A stretch of 64,000 bases of DNA from CAWJKP01 sp963843465 (GTDB lineage Bacteria > Planctomycetota > Planctomycetia > Pirellulales > Thermoguttaceae), in the NCBI GenBank assembly GCA_963843465.1, contig CAWJKP010000007.1, positions 186,001 to 250,000 of the forward strand, given 5' to 3'. Positions 37,576-49,099 of the stretch are shown here, piece after piece. The position numbers and the translations under genes were made by a program. Below the pieces are notes generated by a model. That model did not search any database. It was given only the letters and a program-made list of their open reading frames with translations, and was not told the origin of the DNA. Every line of letters starts with the position of its first letter. Position 1 is the first letter of the stretch.

Positions 37576-38979
37576 CTATAGGCCATACTCCTTGATCTTG
37601 CGGTAGAGCGTCCGCTCGCCGATGCCCAGCAGCCGGGCGGCCTCCTCGCGATTGCTGCCGCAGGCCCGCAGCGTCTCGGCGAGGAAGAGCCGCTCGACCT
37701 CCTCCAGTGATCGGCCCACCAGGCCGGCCAACGAGGTCGTCTGCGGCTGGGGCGAAGGGCCGGCGTGCTCGGCCAGTTCCTCGGGCAGGTCGTCCAGATC
37801 CAGCAGGCCGTCGTAGTCGACCACCACCATGCTCTCCACCACGTTGCGGAGCTGGCGGACGTTGCCCGGCCAGGAAAAGGTCAAGAGCTTCCGCCGCGCG
37901 GGAGGCGAGACGCCGCGGATCTGCTTGCCGTGCTTCTTGGCGAAGAGCTTGATGAAGTGATCAAGCAGGATCGGGATGTCGACGCTCCGCTCCTGGAGCG
38001 TGGGCAAGCGGATCGTGACCACCTTCAGCCGATGATAGAGATCGTTGCGGAAGGTGCCGGCGGTGATCGCGTCTTCCAGGTTGCGATTGGTGGCCGAGAG
38101 GATCCGCACGTTGACCCGGAGCGGATCGTTCGAGCCCACGCGAGTGATCTCGCCGTTTTCCAACACGCGCAAGAGCTTGATCTGGGTGGCCAGCGGCATG
38201 TCGCCGACCTCGTCGAGAAAGAGCGTGCCGCCATCGGCGTACTCGAACTTGCCGAGGCGGTCGCTGGAGGCGTCCGTGAAGGCCCCTTTGACGTGCCCGA
38301 ATAGCTCGCTCTCCAGGATGTTCTCGCTCAAGGCCGCGCAGTTCAGGGCCACGAAGGGCTTGTTCTTGCGGGCACTATTCTGGTGAATCGCCTGGGCGAC
38401 CAGCTCCTTGCCCGTGCCCGTCTCGCCCTGGATCAGCACGCTGGCGTTGGTCGGGGCGATCCGCTTGAGCCGCTCGATCACGTCGCGCATCTGGGCGCTG
38501 TCGCCGATCACCCCCTCGAAGCCGAACCGCTCGTCCAAGCGGCGGTTCAGTTCCACGTTGGTCCGCCGCAGCCGGGAGTTCTCGGCCGCCTTCTCGCTCA
38601 CCGCCCGAAGCTGGGCCAGGTCCAACGGCTTGAGCAGGTAGTTGAAGGCCCCTTGCTGCATGGCGGCCACCGCCGATGGCACGCTGCCATAACCCGTTAT
38701 GAGGATCACCTCGGCATCGGGCTGTTCCTTCTTCGCCCGGGCAAGGATTCCCAGACCATCAATGTCATTCATCATCAGATCAGTGATGATGACGTCGTAC
38801 TGCCTCTCCGAGATCCGTTGAGCCCCCTCCGTGCCCGAAAGCGCAGTCCAGCACGTAAACCCGATCCGCTCAACAGCTTCCGCAACGGTTTGGGCGTGCG
38901 AGGGATCGTTGTCGATGATCAGCACCTCGGCGTGGGGACGGGGCTGCCGATCCGTCTTCGATGCGTTGGTTTGCGCCAT
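37576..38979 (-). CDS. NtrC-type sigma-54-dependent response regulator
   Basis: 467 residues from MAQTNASKTD at 38979; an ATG 36 bases upstream is also open. The receiver domain (about 20-140) has the phosphoacceptor Asp in DVIITDLMM and the conserved Lys in LLKPLD. The AAA+ domain (about 155-385) shows Walker A GETGTGKE, the sigma-54 contact motif GAFTDA, and Walker B GGTLFLDEVGD. The C-terminal Fis-type helix-turn-helix is ACGSNREEAARLLGIGERTLYRKIKEYGL in outline. A partner kinase is not adjacent; the NtrB-like kinase at 62737 is 24 kb away. Confidence 0.92.
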   Translation of the reverse strand: MAQTNASKTDRQPRPHAEVLIIDNDPSHAQTVAEAVERIGFTCWTALSGTEGAQRISERQYDVIITDLMMNDIDGLGILARAKKEQPDAEVILITGYGSVPSAVAAMQQGAFNYLLKPLDLAQLRAVSEKAAENSRLRRTNVELNRRLDERFGFEGVIGDSAQMRDVIERLKRIAPTNASVLIQGETGTGKELVAQAIHQNSARKNKPFVALNCAALSENILESELFGHVKGAFTDASSDRLGKFEYADGGTLFLDEVGDMPLATQIKLLRVLENGEITRVGSNDPLRVNVRILSATNRNLEDAITAGTFRNDLYHRLKVVTIRLPTLQERSVDIPILLDHFIKLFAKKHGKQIRGVSPPARRKLLTFSWPGNVRQLRNVVESMVVVDYDGLLDLDDLPEELAEHAGPSPQPQTTSLAGLVGRSLEEVERLFLAETLRACGSNREEAARLLGIGERTLYRKIKEYGL

Positions 38980-39040
38980 CCCCTGATTGTAGCTTGCGCC
39001 CGAGGAGTTCAACAATGGGCCGCCCTTCGCCTCGCAGGCG

Positions 39041-40336
39041 TCAGGGAATTAGCCGAGCGGCCAGCCAGTCGGCGTGGTCCATCTCGTCGGCCCGGTCGGC
39101 GTAATCGACGATCAGGTCCAACTGCTTGACGCCGGCCAGGTCGATGCTCACCGGCAGCGGCGGCATCCGGCCGCGAATGATGCCGGTGGCGAGCTTCTCC
39201 CGGCCGTCCAACAGAACCCGAAACCGCACGCTCCCTTGCCCTTCCGTGGAATCGTCGATGGCCAGTTCCGCCTGGAAACGGCGGTAGGGCTTCTCCAGGA
39301 GATAACTGAGCCGGGCCGCACTGTGCATTCCCAGGCCCTTGAGATACGGCTTTCCTCCGGCGCACAACATGCCGCCCGTCACGTTATGGTCCACTTGGAA
39401 GGGCCAGGCGAGATCGAGGAACGGAATCTGCTTGTAACCGGAAGGCTTGAGGTCGGAGAGGTAAGCCAGGCGTCCGGCCCGGGGCTCCAGCAGCACCAGG
39501 TCCTGCGGCCGGTTGGATTGCAATTTCAGGCCTCCCACAAGATCAAGAGAGACCGACTGGCGGTCGACCTCCAGCCGCCGGACGATCAGCCGGCTGGCAT
39601 CGCGGAAGCCGACGATCGCCCAGAGTCCTTGCGTCGCGATTCGCCTCCAGAGGGTCGGATTGAAAATCAGGACTTTCACGCGGGAGAACTCCACGCTGGC
39701 CGGCCCGACGTCGGCCCGGAGCTTCAGCGTGCCGCTTTTGATGGTGTCGATCTGGCCGGTGAGCTGATCGCCGTTGGCGAAAATGATCCGGTCGGTTTCC
39801 CCGGCGGCCTTGGCCACCTGGTCCAACAGTGCGTCGCGGGCCTGGCGGTCGGAAGGCGACTGGAAGACAATCCCGGCCAGCGATTCCAGCGGCAACTTCA
39901 CCAGGCCGAAGAGGTCGGAATCGATGCTCAGCGTCTCCTTGTCGGCCTCGATCACCTCGGCCGCCACGAGCCCTCCGTCGGCCAGCACCACCAGCGGGCC
40001 CTGGCGGACTTCGGCCGGACTGCCCCAGCGGACCAGCTCCGCGGCGGGCAGCGTCCGGCTCCGGTCGGCCGTGCGGAGCGTCACCTTCCACTGGGCATCC
40101 ACGCCGGCCAGCTCGGCGGCAAACGCCGGCCCCTCCACCGGCACCGCCTCGGCCGTCGCCGCAAGAGCCAACCGTCCGGCGGCCAACAGCAGGCCGGCAA
40201 CGACGCCCGCGCCAATGGCTCGCGCAATCCCCCTCTCCCTCCAAGAGAGGGAAGGGATGAGAGGGACCCGCGATGGACGAACCACTCTCGGTACCACACT
40301 GCCGGCGTGGCCGCCGGGGCTAACGGGTGCAGTCAT
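39041..40336 (-). CDS. secreted NPCBM-domain protein
   Basis: 431 residues. A hydrophobic signal/anchor segment at about 38-60 (AIGAGVVAGLLLAAGRLALA) follows an Arg-rich start. Residues 70-235 are beta-rich (DGGLVAAEVIEADKETLSI, ANGDQLTGQIDTI). Residues about 280-430 match the NPCBM/NEW2 carbohydrate-binding-module-like domain: YLKGLGMHSAARLSYLL, FQAELAIDDSTEGQGSVRF and DLIVDYADRADEMDHADW. It starts one base after the stop of the cyclase-like gene, so they form an operon. Role unknown, probably cell-surface binding. Confidence 0.8.
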   Translation of the reverse strand: MTAPVSPGGHAGSVVPRVVRPSRVPLIPSLSWRERGIARAIGAGVVAGLLLAAGRLALAATAEAVPVEGPAFAAELAGVDAQWKVTLRTADRSRTLPAAELVRWGSPAEVRQGPLVVLADGGLVAAEVIEADKETLSIDSDLFGLVKLPLESLAGIVFQSPSDRQARDALLDQVAKAAGETDRIIFANGDQLTGQIDTIKSGTLKLRADVGPASVEFSRVKVLIFNPTLWRRIATQGLWAIVGFRDASRLIVRRLEVDRQSVSLDLVGGLKLQSNRPQDLVLLEPRAGRLAYLSDLKPSGYKQIPFLDLAWPFQVDHNVTGGMLCAGGKPYLKGLGMHSAARLSYLLEKPYRRFQAELAIDDSTEGQGSVRFRVLLDGREKLATGIIRGRMPPLPVSIDLAGVKQLDLIVDYADRADEMDHADWLAARLIP

Positions 40337-40337
40337 T

Positions 40338-41390
40338 TTACCGCTGGAAGATCGGCAAGTAATTGTTCGGGGTCTGGAGGACCAGCAGGGCCATGCCGGT
40401 GGCGAAGTCGTCGGAGATCGGATCGCTCCAAGAGCCGTCGTGGTGCTGATTGGCGATCAGCTCGTCGCGGACGGCCGGGTACCAGCGGTTCCACTTCTCG
40501 CCTCCGGCGTGCCACATGGCCTGCACGGCGTAGTAGTGGCCGTAGTAATAGTAGTTCTCCTGCCGGGCAACGTCCGCTTGCGGCAGGAAAGTCATCAGGT
40601 AGGCCAGCCCCTTGGTGATCTCCGGGCCTTCGTAGATGCCGGCGCTTTGCAGGGCCACCACCCCGGCCGCCGAGCGGGCGAAAGCGCTCTCGCCGCCGCT
40701 GATCATGTACATGAAGCCGCCGTCGGGATTCTGGCTCCGCCTGACGTAATCGATACAGCGGTCGATGGTCTCTTGAGCGACGTGGATGCCGGCGTTCTTC
40801 GCCGCCCGCAGGGCCATCACCTGCGTCACGGTGACCGAGATGTCGGCGTCCAGCCGCTGGGGCTGGTAGCGCCAGCCGCCGTCCTTGTTCTGGGTGTCGA
40901 CGATCAGCGCCACAGCCTTGGTGAGCTTGTCCCGCAGTCCCAACCGTTGCGACATGCCGTGGCACTCAGCCAGAAAGAGCGTGGCATAGCCGTGACCGTA
41001 CATCGGCCCGTAGCCGGCCGACTCGGCCTGGACGATGAAGCCGCTCTCCTTCGCGTGGAGCAACAAGTAGTCGACGCACTTGGAGACCTGGGCGCCATAA
41101 GGGCCGCGGTCGGGCGTGCTGCCGCTGGAAATAAGAGCCAGACCGGCCAGGCCGCACAGCGCCACGTTCCCCCGGTAACCGCCCGTGCCGAACGAGCCGT
41201 CCTCCTGCTGGTGCGCGGCGAGAAAGGCCAGTCCGTCCTGGATCGCCTTCTCGGCTGCCGGCGTGACCATCTCGGCGGCGGTCTTCTCGGGGTTTTTCCC
41301 CTGGGCCAAAGCATAGCCCGCCGGTATCGCCAGGGCCCAGCCCAGCCCGAGCAAGACGGGAATGACGCGGCCACACGCGGACGCGGCCAT
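40338..41390 (-). CDS. secreted prenyltransferase/squalene-oxidase repeat protein
   Basis: 350 residues from MAASACGRVIPVLLGLGWAL at 41390 (signal peptide); an ATG 81 bases upstream is also in frame. The rest is alpha/alpha-barrel repeats of the terpene-cyclase type with QW-like motifs: AAHQQEDGSFGTGGY, DTQNKDGGWRYQP, RRSQNPDGGFMY and ANQHHDGSWSD. The DxDD cyclase motif is absent; the nearest sequence is DADIS. It is exported, which hopanoid cyclases are not, so a binding or structural role is more likely. This type is frequent in planctomycetes. Confidence 0.8.
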   Translation of the reverse strand: MAASACGRVIPVLLGLGWALAIPAGYALAQGKNPEKTAAEMVTPAAEKAIQDGLAFLAAHQQEDGSFGTGGYRGNVALCGLAGLALISSGSTPDRGPYGAQVSKCVDYLLLHAKESGFIVQAESAGYGPMYGHGYATLFLAECHGMSQRLGLRDKLTKAVALIVDTQNKDGGWRYQPQRLDADISVTVTQVMALRAAKNAGIHVAQETIDRCIDYVRRSQNPDGGFMYMISGGESAFARSAAGVVALQSAGIYEGPEITKGLAYLMTFLPQADVARQENYYYYGHYYAVQAMWHAGGEKWNRWYPAVRDELIANQHHDGSWSDPISDDFATGMALLVLQTPNNYLPIFQR

Positions 41391-41467
41391 GTCCCCGCGT
41401 CTCCCCCTCTCCGCGTCACCGCGTCCCCTGACTGACCACTGACCACTTCCCATGTCCATTCCCCAGC

Positions 41468-44234
41468 TCATTCTTCTTTCTTGCGGGCCTTTACGGGCGG
41501 CGCCGTGGCGCCCTGATCAGCGTGCCCGGCTTGGCCGGCTTCGATCATTCGCTGGTGGGCCTGTTCCTTGTCCGCGCCCGAGAGATTCGGCTCGGCCACC
41601 TCGTACCAGTGGCCCGCGTGCAGGAGGATCTGCCGCCGCGCTTTGCCGCTTTGCGTTCCGGCCAGCGTCCACCAGTCGTTGGCCAAGGCATACTGTTGGT
41701 CGACGTAGGTCACGTTGGTAAGCTCGGTCTGGGCCAGCAGCTTCAGACCCGGCTCGGCCGACTTGGCCAGCCGCGGCAGGCCCTCCTCCCAGTTGCCTTT
41801 GAGAAAGCAGAGATACGTGCCCAGCCTCTCGTTGGCCTCGGGATCATCCGGGTGGGTCTCGAGCCGCTGGAGGGCCCTCTGGACTTCCGCCTGGATCCGT
41901 TGAGCCTCCTCCACCTGCTTGGCCAGCGTTTGCACCCGCTTGACCAGCGCGCCGCTGTCGCGTACCGCCTTGCTCATCGGCCGGACGATCAGCACCAACC
42001 GCTCGGCCGAATGGAGTTTCTCGGCCTCCAACGCCTCTTGGGCCAGGGTCAAGATCTTCTCGATCCACGGCCCGCGGTTGGCCGCCACGGCGGTCAGCCT
42101 TGCCTTGAGCATCGCCTCGAGCACGTCGACTTTGGTCGCCACCGGATCGAGGTCGAACTTCCGGCCCATGCCATCGATGGCCGCAAAGGCCGCGTCCGTG
42201 TCGCCCAGTTCGTTGCCCAAGTCCAGGGCCAGCTTCAGCGCGGCGTAGGCAGCCGCCGGGTCGCCGGCCGCGTTGCCGCGATCGATGAGCTTCCGGGCCA
42301 GCGCCGCTTTCAGCGAGGGCCGATCGGCCGAATCGAAGTCCTCCTTCAACGGCCCGGCCGTCATCGCCTCCTCGGCCTTCTTCCAGGCCGACTCGTCCGG
42401 CACCGCCGGCTTCTTCGGCAGGGCCGACACTTTGACCGGCGCCGTCGTCCTGGGAGCTTCCGCCACGGCCGAGAGCGGATCGGGCAGGCCCCAAACACGC
42501 ACGGTGCCGTCGGCCCCGGCCGATACCACGTGGCGGCCCGAGGGCGAGCTGTCCACGTGGAGCACTGCTCCCTCGTGCCCGCTAAACCGCTCCAGTGGTC
42601 GGCCCTTGACGGGCTGGAAAAGACGCAGCGCGCCTCCGCCGTCACCGGCAACCACGCACTGCCCGCCCACCGAGTAGGCCAGGCAGGTGATCGGCGATTC
42701 CAGCCCTTCGAAACGGCACTCCGGCTTGCCCTTCTCCAGCGACCAGACCAGGACCGACTTGTCCTTGCTGCCCGAGACGGCCTGTCTGCCGTCGCTGGTG
42801 AAGGTCACCGACGTCACCGGACCGTGATGCCCGACAAACTCTTGCACCGGGGTCAGGGGGTCCAGCTTCCAGAGCCAAACCGCGTGGTCCTCGCCCCCGG
42901 ACAACAACGTCTTCCCGTCCGGTGAAAAGGCCACGGACCAGACCGGTCCGGAATGTTTTTGCAGTTTTTGGACCTCGTGTCTTGCGGCAAGGTCGTAGAG
43001 TCGCACGGTGCCGTCGCGGCCCGCCAGGGCCAGAAGCGGCTCCTGCGGCGAGAACTTCAGGTCCGTCGCCGAGAACGACGCGTCGAAAGCGGCCGCAACC
43101 ACGGCTGGCCCGCCGGAAACCTTCCATACGTAGAGCGTGCTCGGCCCGCCCGGGTCATGGCCCTCGGGCGCACCCTGGGCGGGCCCCGTAACGGCGGCCA
43201 GCCATTGCCCGTCGGCCGAAAAAGCGACGGCCGCCACCGACTGCGTCGGCTCGTCGAAGTGCCGGATCTCCTTGGCGCTTTCCACGTTCCAGAGCCAGAC
43301 CCTGCGGTCGTCGCCGGCCGAGGCCACCATCGTGCCGTCGGGCGAGAAGCAGGCCGCGCGCCGCGCCCTTCTGCTTGGGAAAACTGCGAATCTCGCCGAC
43401 CGCGTCCTCATTGGCGGCCATCCCCGGCTGCACCGTCAGCCGCAGGTCCGGCCCGGTGACGCCCGGGATGCCGCTCTCGGCCGGCTGCGGCATCTTCGGC
43501 TTTGCCGGCGCCACGGCCTCCGCTGGCCGCTTCGCGGCAGCGGACGGGGCCACCGTCGATGATGGGGCCGTGTGCGAGGCAACGTCCGCTTTCGTGTCAT
43601 CGGGCAATGTCGCGGACGACTTCATGTCCCGTCCGCCCGACTGGCTCAACCAATAAACTGCCGCCACCAGGGCCAACAGCACCAGCACGCCGACCATCGC
43701 CGGGATCTGCCAGGAGATGTTCGGCTTTTGCCCTGCGGCGGCCCCCGCCACGGAGCGAAGCGGCTTGGGCACAAAGACCGCAACGTCGTCTGCGGGAGGC
43801 TGGACCGGCGGCGCCGGCGCGGAGATCGCTGACGGCGGCACAACCAGCGGGACGACCGCCGCTTTGGGAACCGTCACCGGCGTCGGAGTGGGTACCGCAG
43901 CCGGGACCGCGGAGGGTGGTATCGCCACCGGCCGCAAAACGGCCACCTTCGAGGCCATCTGCTTGCGAAGCTGGTCGTCGTACGTGGCCTTCTTCTTGGG
44001 GTCCAGCAAACAGACCCGGGCCGTCGAAAGCTCGTTGAGCACCTGCTGCGAAAGGGCCGAGTACTTCCCCCCCTGAAAGGTCCGCACGTGGACCATTTGC
44101 CGGTCGGCCGCGTTGGAAATCACGTCCGCGTCCGCTTCAAACAGACCAACCCCCAGCAACCGGTAGTGATTCGGCGGCTGTTCCGTGGCGGGTATTCCCA
44201 ACCACATTCGATAAGGATCAAACTTCTCGGCCAT
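41468..44234 (-). CDS. DnaJ-like / transmembrane / WD40 repeat protein, one frameshift
   Basis: About 920 residues from MAEKFDPYRMWLGIPA at 44234. The N-terminal 100 residues look like a divergent J-domain used in planctomycetes (NHYRLLGVGLFEADADVIS, LDPKKKATYDDQLRKQ) but lack the HPD motif. A Pro/Ala-rich linker and one membrane helix (IPAMVGVLVLLALVAAVYWL) follow. After a frameshift at about 43365 come WD40 blades: ACFSPDGTMVASAGDDRRVW, SVAFSPDGKTLLSGGEDHAV, TSDGRQAVSGSKDKSVLVW, SGRHVVSAGADGTVRVW. The C-terminal 300 residues are helical, TPR-like. Likely a membrane-anchored scaffold. Confidence 0.82.
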
Positions 44235-44472
44235 GAACGGTCTCGGATTGCACACGCCTCGTCGCAATACCGCATTATGGCCCAAAAGTCCAGCTTCCGC
44301 AACCGGCAGCCCCCCATAACAGAAGGCTAACAGCTAACTCTACAGACTGGCAGGTCCGGTGTGCGTTGATTGACAGCCGCCGCCGACCTGTTAGGATGAC
44401 CAGTCCAATCCGTCAGCCGGGCTGCGGCGTCCCGCCCAGACGGGCGCGGCATGGCGCCCCAGGAGAGATTTT

Positions 44473-45430
44473 ATGCGTGGGATGATTGCGGCACTGGTTT
44501 GCGCGGCTCTGGCCTCCGTTGTACGGGCCGATTCGCTGAACTTCACCAGCGGGCGCGCGGCGGACTGTACCGTCTTGCAGGAGACCGCCTATCATGTCGC
44601 CGTCCTCTACGGCTCCAGCGTGATCCGCGTCGATCGGGCGATGATTGCTTCGCTGGACAGGGAATCTCAGCCATCAACCCCGCGGGCGGTCTCCGGCCGT
44701 ACCCCCGACTTCCGCACGGTCGCCATGCGGCTGGGGGCGGAGGCCTGGGCGGCGGACTTGCACCAGATTCCGGCGACGGTGATTGACCGGGGGAATCTTC
44801 GCAACGTGCCTTACAAATCGCTTCGCGCCGGCGGCGATTATGAGATCAACGTCTACGGCGACCCCGACTCGCCCGCCGGCTTCGAGGTCGGCGTCTACCG
44901 GGGCCTGTTGGACGACGCGCAGGCGAAGAAGAACTGCCGCGAGTTCGTCTCGTCGCTCTTGGGCGATCCGCAGGACGCGGCCGCGGTTCGTGCCTTGCGC
45001 GGAGAAGGATCTTGTCGTGCGCGACGGCCTGACGCTGGAGATCACGCCCCCGACCGCGGAGGACGCCTACCAGGGCTGGTGGGTCTCGGTCTACAACCGG
45101 CGGATGCTCGACGCGCAGCGGGCCAGCGACAAAGAGATGGCAGCGATCACCGTCTCCAAGTCTTCGATCGCCCGGTCCGCCGGGCCGGCCCCGGGCGGCT
45201 CCGCTTCCACGGCGGGTCCCGCCTCGCCCCAGACCTCCGCTGCTTCGCCGTCGAGTTACCACAGCGACATGGATCGCTACAACAACTGGACACCCGACGA
45301 CCTGCGTTATGCCCGCGTCTACGTGCCCGTGCGGCCCGTCTACTATCCCGTCTTCTACGTCCGCGGCTACGCCCGCAGCAACGGGGGTTATGTCGCCCAA
45401 CATCCGCACGTCGCGCCGCATCACCGATGA
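44473..45430 (+). CDS. secreted hypothetical protein, one frameshift
   Basis: About 318 residues. The start MRGMIAALVCAALASVVRA is a signal peptide. The N-terminal half reads to LLGDPQDAAAVRALR; the frame then shifts at about 45000 and resumes with EKDLVVRDGLTLEITPPTAE. The C-terminal part is Tyr/Pro/Val-rich (RVYVPVRPVYYPVFYVRGYA) and ends in HHR. The first domain (NFTSGRAADCTVLQETAYHV) is of a kind seen in planctomycete secreted proteins of unknown role. It is divergent from the WD40 gene. Confidence 0.6.
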
Positions 45431-45663
45431 GCCCGTTGTATTCGGCCGGGTCGCACTGATGAATGGGCCGGGATTGTGTGCCACTGGCTCTGCCAGTGCT
45501 TTCGGCAGAAGGGAGAAGGAGTAAAGGGATCGCGCAGGAAAGACCCCCGACCGACCCCTTATTCCCCCTTCCCCAAATAGGCGGCGGAATCCGCCTCGCA
45601 AAAGAACGTCGGGCGCAGCGGTCCCCTTGCAAGGTAACATGATGCGTCATCATCAGAATTCGC

Positions 45664-48600
45664 CTACTCTTCTTCACCGGTTGGAAAAAGGCTTGATGAA
45701 ACGGTAGAATCAGTCGCAAGCTTCTTCCGCCAGGCGGCCGGAACGGTCAGCGCCTCGTTAGCCTTCAATTCCTCTGATGTAATGGTTGGGCCCGAGCAGA
45801 TTTTCGCCAGCAAGTTTTGCTGAAGTCCCTCCAGTTCCACGAGCCGGCCTAGAACGTGAACGACGTTAAGCAATTCCGTGGTGTACTCCGCGAGCCACGA
45901 CTCGGGCTGAATTTTGCAGAGTTCTGATGGAGGACGTTTGTCCCCCATAGGCGGCTTCTCGCGGTTCCGCTTTCGGTAGCTGAACCATTGCGAGAGCACT
46001 TGCTTGCCCGACACGTCGTAGCTCCAAATCTCGGGCGACACGTTCTCGACGTATCCGTCGCCGACGAGGAGTCGTTTGTTGCTGGCGTCATAGCTGATCT
46101 CCTCAGGCATTGACTTGGGGCCTTGCGGGATCGCCCCGGGGGTAGGAATTCGCGGCGATTTCTCCTTCGCCAGTCGCGGCGGTTTGGCAGGCCGGCCATT
46201 TCTTCGGTCCACGCATCGCTCGCCGAACGTGTGCAGCCAGATGATCGTACGGCCGAGCTCCACCGCCTGGGCAAAGAGCTTGCCTTTGGCGGTCAGCGGT
46301 ATTCGCAGGCCGGGTTGGGCGAGATCATCCTGGAAGCGAGCCGTGTAACCCGGGTGTGCGGCAACGGCGGCGATGTACGCTATCAGGTCTTCCGCACGTA
46401 CGGCCGTCTTGTACTTCTTTTCCAGGAAGCCCAGCAGCTTCGGCGGCAGGTTCGGCTCGCCCGCGGCGCGATCGCGCCAAAGCGGGAACACGCGACCGCC
46501 GAACGAACCTTTGTAGTGGTCCAGATCGGGAATCAACCCCGTGATAGTAAGGGCGGGACCCGTTAGCGGCGAAGTCCGGTGAAGTGCTGTCAGGTAAACT
46601 TGCGCTTCCGAGTGTGCCCGCCAAAGCTCCGGGTTGGGGCGGTTGATAACGCGGTTATCCGGGATGATCCACTGGCGGTCGAAGGAGCGGAAGGCGTATC
46701 GTATGGGCGGTAGACACTCACCCCGCTCGATCGCAATGGTTTTCGGATTGTCCGTGTAACCTGGTAATCCGTTCCCCAGCGCGCGGTTGACGTGCCTGTC
46801 TCCCAACTTTCCCCGGTTGAGATGTGGAACAAACAGCGCTTCTTTCCGTTCGGCCTTCGCCTTGATGAGGGCCTGCCAGCGCTGGCGCAAGGATTCGGCA
46901 TCGGGAGCGATGACCCAGGTTCGGCCAGGCATAACGCCGGAGCCGTTATAGGCGAAGAGGTCTGCCAGGGCTGGATAGGCGGCCCACGCACCGCTTGAGG
47001 CAGGCAAGAACGGGGCGCGCCAATCGTTCGCGCAATCGATCCAGAGACGACGATCGAGGGTGAGCTTGCCCAACGCGGCGAACTTCTCTTCGCGAGTGCC
47101 CTTGGGCAAGGAGTGGTACAGAGCCGTGGCTGGCGCGTTGGGATCGGACTTCGCGGTCCGTGAGACCAGCACGATGCAAACGGGCTGCTGGACTGCCTGG
47201 AAGACACGCGTGTTGACTTCGGGCTGATGCCCTTCCGGGGAGCAATCGATGACCCAAATCGCGTCGGCGGTGCGGCGGAGATAATCCCGCATTTTCTGAA
47301 AACCCGGCCCGTTCAGGAAGCCCGCAACGGTGATGAAGCAGACGACCCCCGTGTTGGCCCTGGGGTCGTGATCGAACACCTTCCAAGTGGCCCACCGCCA
47401 GAAGTAAACATAGAGGTTGCGAAGATGCTTCGCATGCGCGCCGACGCCCCAGTCACGCGGCGGCATCCAAGCGTTGAGTGGAGCATTGCCACCGCTGGCA
47501 GAATTTTCATCCTCGATCCAGCCGCCGCGGCCTTTGGCCTTCTCCTTATAGGGCGGATTACCGATCACGACCGTGATCGGTTCCTTCAACTTGATCTGAC
47601 TGGCTTGCTTGCGGGACTCAGCGATGGGCGCAAAGACCGCCGGCAGCCATTCCTTTTCAAGGTAAGGGCTGCCCAGCGTGTCGGTGACAAACATCCGCAG
47701 CGGCCATTTCGGCGCTCTACCGATGAGGTGCAAGAACTCGGCGTAAACGCGAAGCTGAGCGACGGCGAACGGACCGAGCTGTATCTCGAAGGCGATGAGC
47801 CGCTTGATTGCCGCCTCGATGGCGTCGGGTACAGCTCCGGCGCCTTCGTCGGCTTCGACGGTCGAGGCGATCCGACCAAGAATACCTAGCAGGAACGTTC
47901 CCGTGCCCACCGCCGGATCGGCCACCGTGACGGCCGCCGAAGCGAGGCCGGAGGGTTGCTGGAAGCGGCTGCGCAGAACGTCATCGACGAGCCGAACCAT
48001 TGCCCCGACGACCTCCGGCGGGGTGTAATACGAGCCGGTCAACTTTCGCAAGTCGTTGTCGTAGACCTCCAAGAACTCCTCGTAGAAGTAGAGCCACGCA
48101 TCGGGATTGCCCTTGCTAATCGTCTGCCAGTGGACGGCGTCGAGAACCCGCGTCAACGTCCCGAGGGAAGTCTTCAACGTCGCTTGATTATCCGCGTCGT
48201 CGGTCAGGAGTCGCAGTGCGGCGCCGATCAGCGAGTTCGTCTGTCCGAGCTTTTTGGCAGCTTGATCGAGACCAGTGCTCAGTTGGATTTCCCGCGCGAG
48301 CCATGAGCATGCCGAACGTTACGGCCTGCGCGTAGCCATCGGCAAACTGTGCGTTGTCGGCCTCGGGGAAGAGCAGCTTCCGCCAGTCGGCGGCCAGCGC
48401 CGTCAGCGCCGGACTTTCGAGGTCCAGTTGTTCGGCGACCTCATCGCGGAGCAATCGACAGAGGCGGGCCGCAACCTTCGCCAGTTCCTTCGCGCTGGTA
48501 GGCGGGATTGGCTCCCAGCGGAAAAAGTTGTCGAATAGGGCAAGCAATTCGGGCGGAGCTTGGAGACTTGACCCCGAAGTTTCGATATCTCCCTTGAGAA

Positions 48601-49009
48601 AAACAACCGTCCCTTCCATCTGGCCGCTACGAAAAAGGCTGAATTGGTTGCCGTCGGTGTACAGCAGGTTTGGCAGCGATTGCAGTTTCTCCCATTGCTC
48701 CTTATCGTGGCCGCGGAACTTACGCGGATCGGCTCCCTTACCCGGGGCCTTGATCTCGATGAATCCGACCAGGGCGTTGCGGAGGGTGATCGCGTAATCC
48801 GGGCGGGTCTTGAGCGTGGCGATCGCAGACTCGCCGACCGCCTCCACGGCATCCTGAGGGAAACCAGACAGTCCGGCCAGATCGTCGATCAGTCCCTCGA
48901 TCGGCGCACGGAGTTGATCTTCCGGCTCCCCAAGAACGGCGACGTTGTGGAGTTTTGCTTTGGCCTGAGCGCCGAAACGCGCGACGGCGGTTTGCAGAGT
49001 TAGCGTCAT
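45664..49009 (-). CDS. second type IIG restriction-modification enzyme, one frameshift
   Basis: About 1,115 residues from the ATG at 49009. The N-terminal domain holds a PD-(D/E)xK pattern (TRPDYAITL ... GFIEIKAPGKG). A helical connector follows, then the frame shifts at about 48297 (LMAR followed by EIQLSTGLDQAAKKLG in the other frame). The methylase part has YYTPPEVVGAM, motif I DPAVGTGTFLLGIL and motif IV IGNPPYKEKAKG. A long target-recognition region and a C-terminal block (EISYDASNKRLLVGDGYVE) follow. It differs clearly from the enzyme at 30334, so the two should have different targets. No separate specificity or methylase gene is present. Confidence 0.88.
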
Positions 49010-49099
49010 ACGAGCCTCCTAGCCCCAAGCAGCAGGAGCATTTTCAGGCCACTATTTTACCTCCCAGGCTGCCTTCGAGGAAGAGGCCGGGAATTGCCG

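Noticed and set aside
40338..41390. Squalene-hopene cyclase
   Set aside because: Has the barrel repeats but no DxDD motif, is only about 350 residues and carries a signal peptide.
39074..41435. Plus-strand open frames of about 500 codons over the NPCBM and cyclase-like genes
   Set aside because: Shadow frames; the minus strand has recognisable domains and signal peptides.
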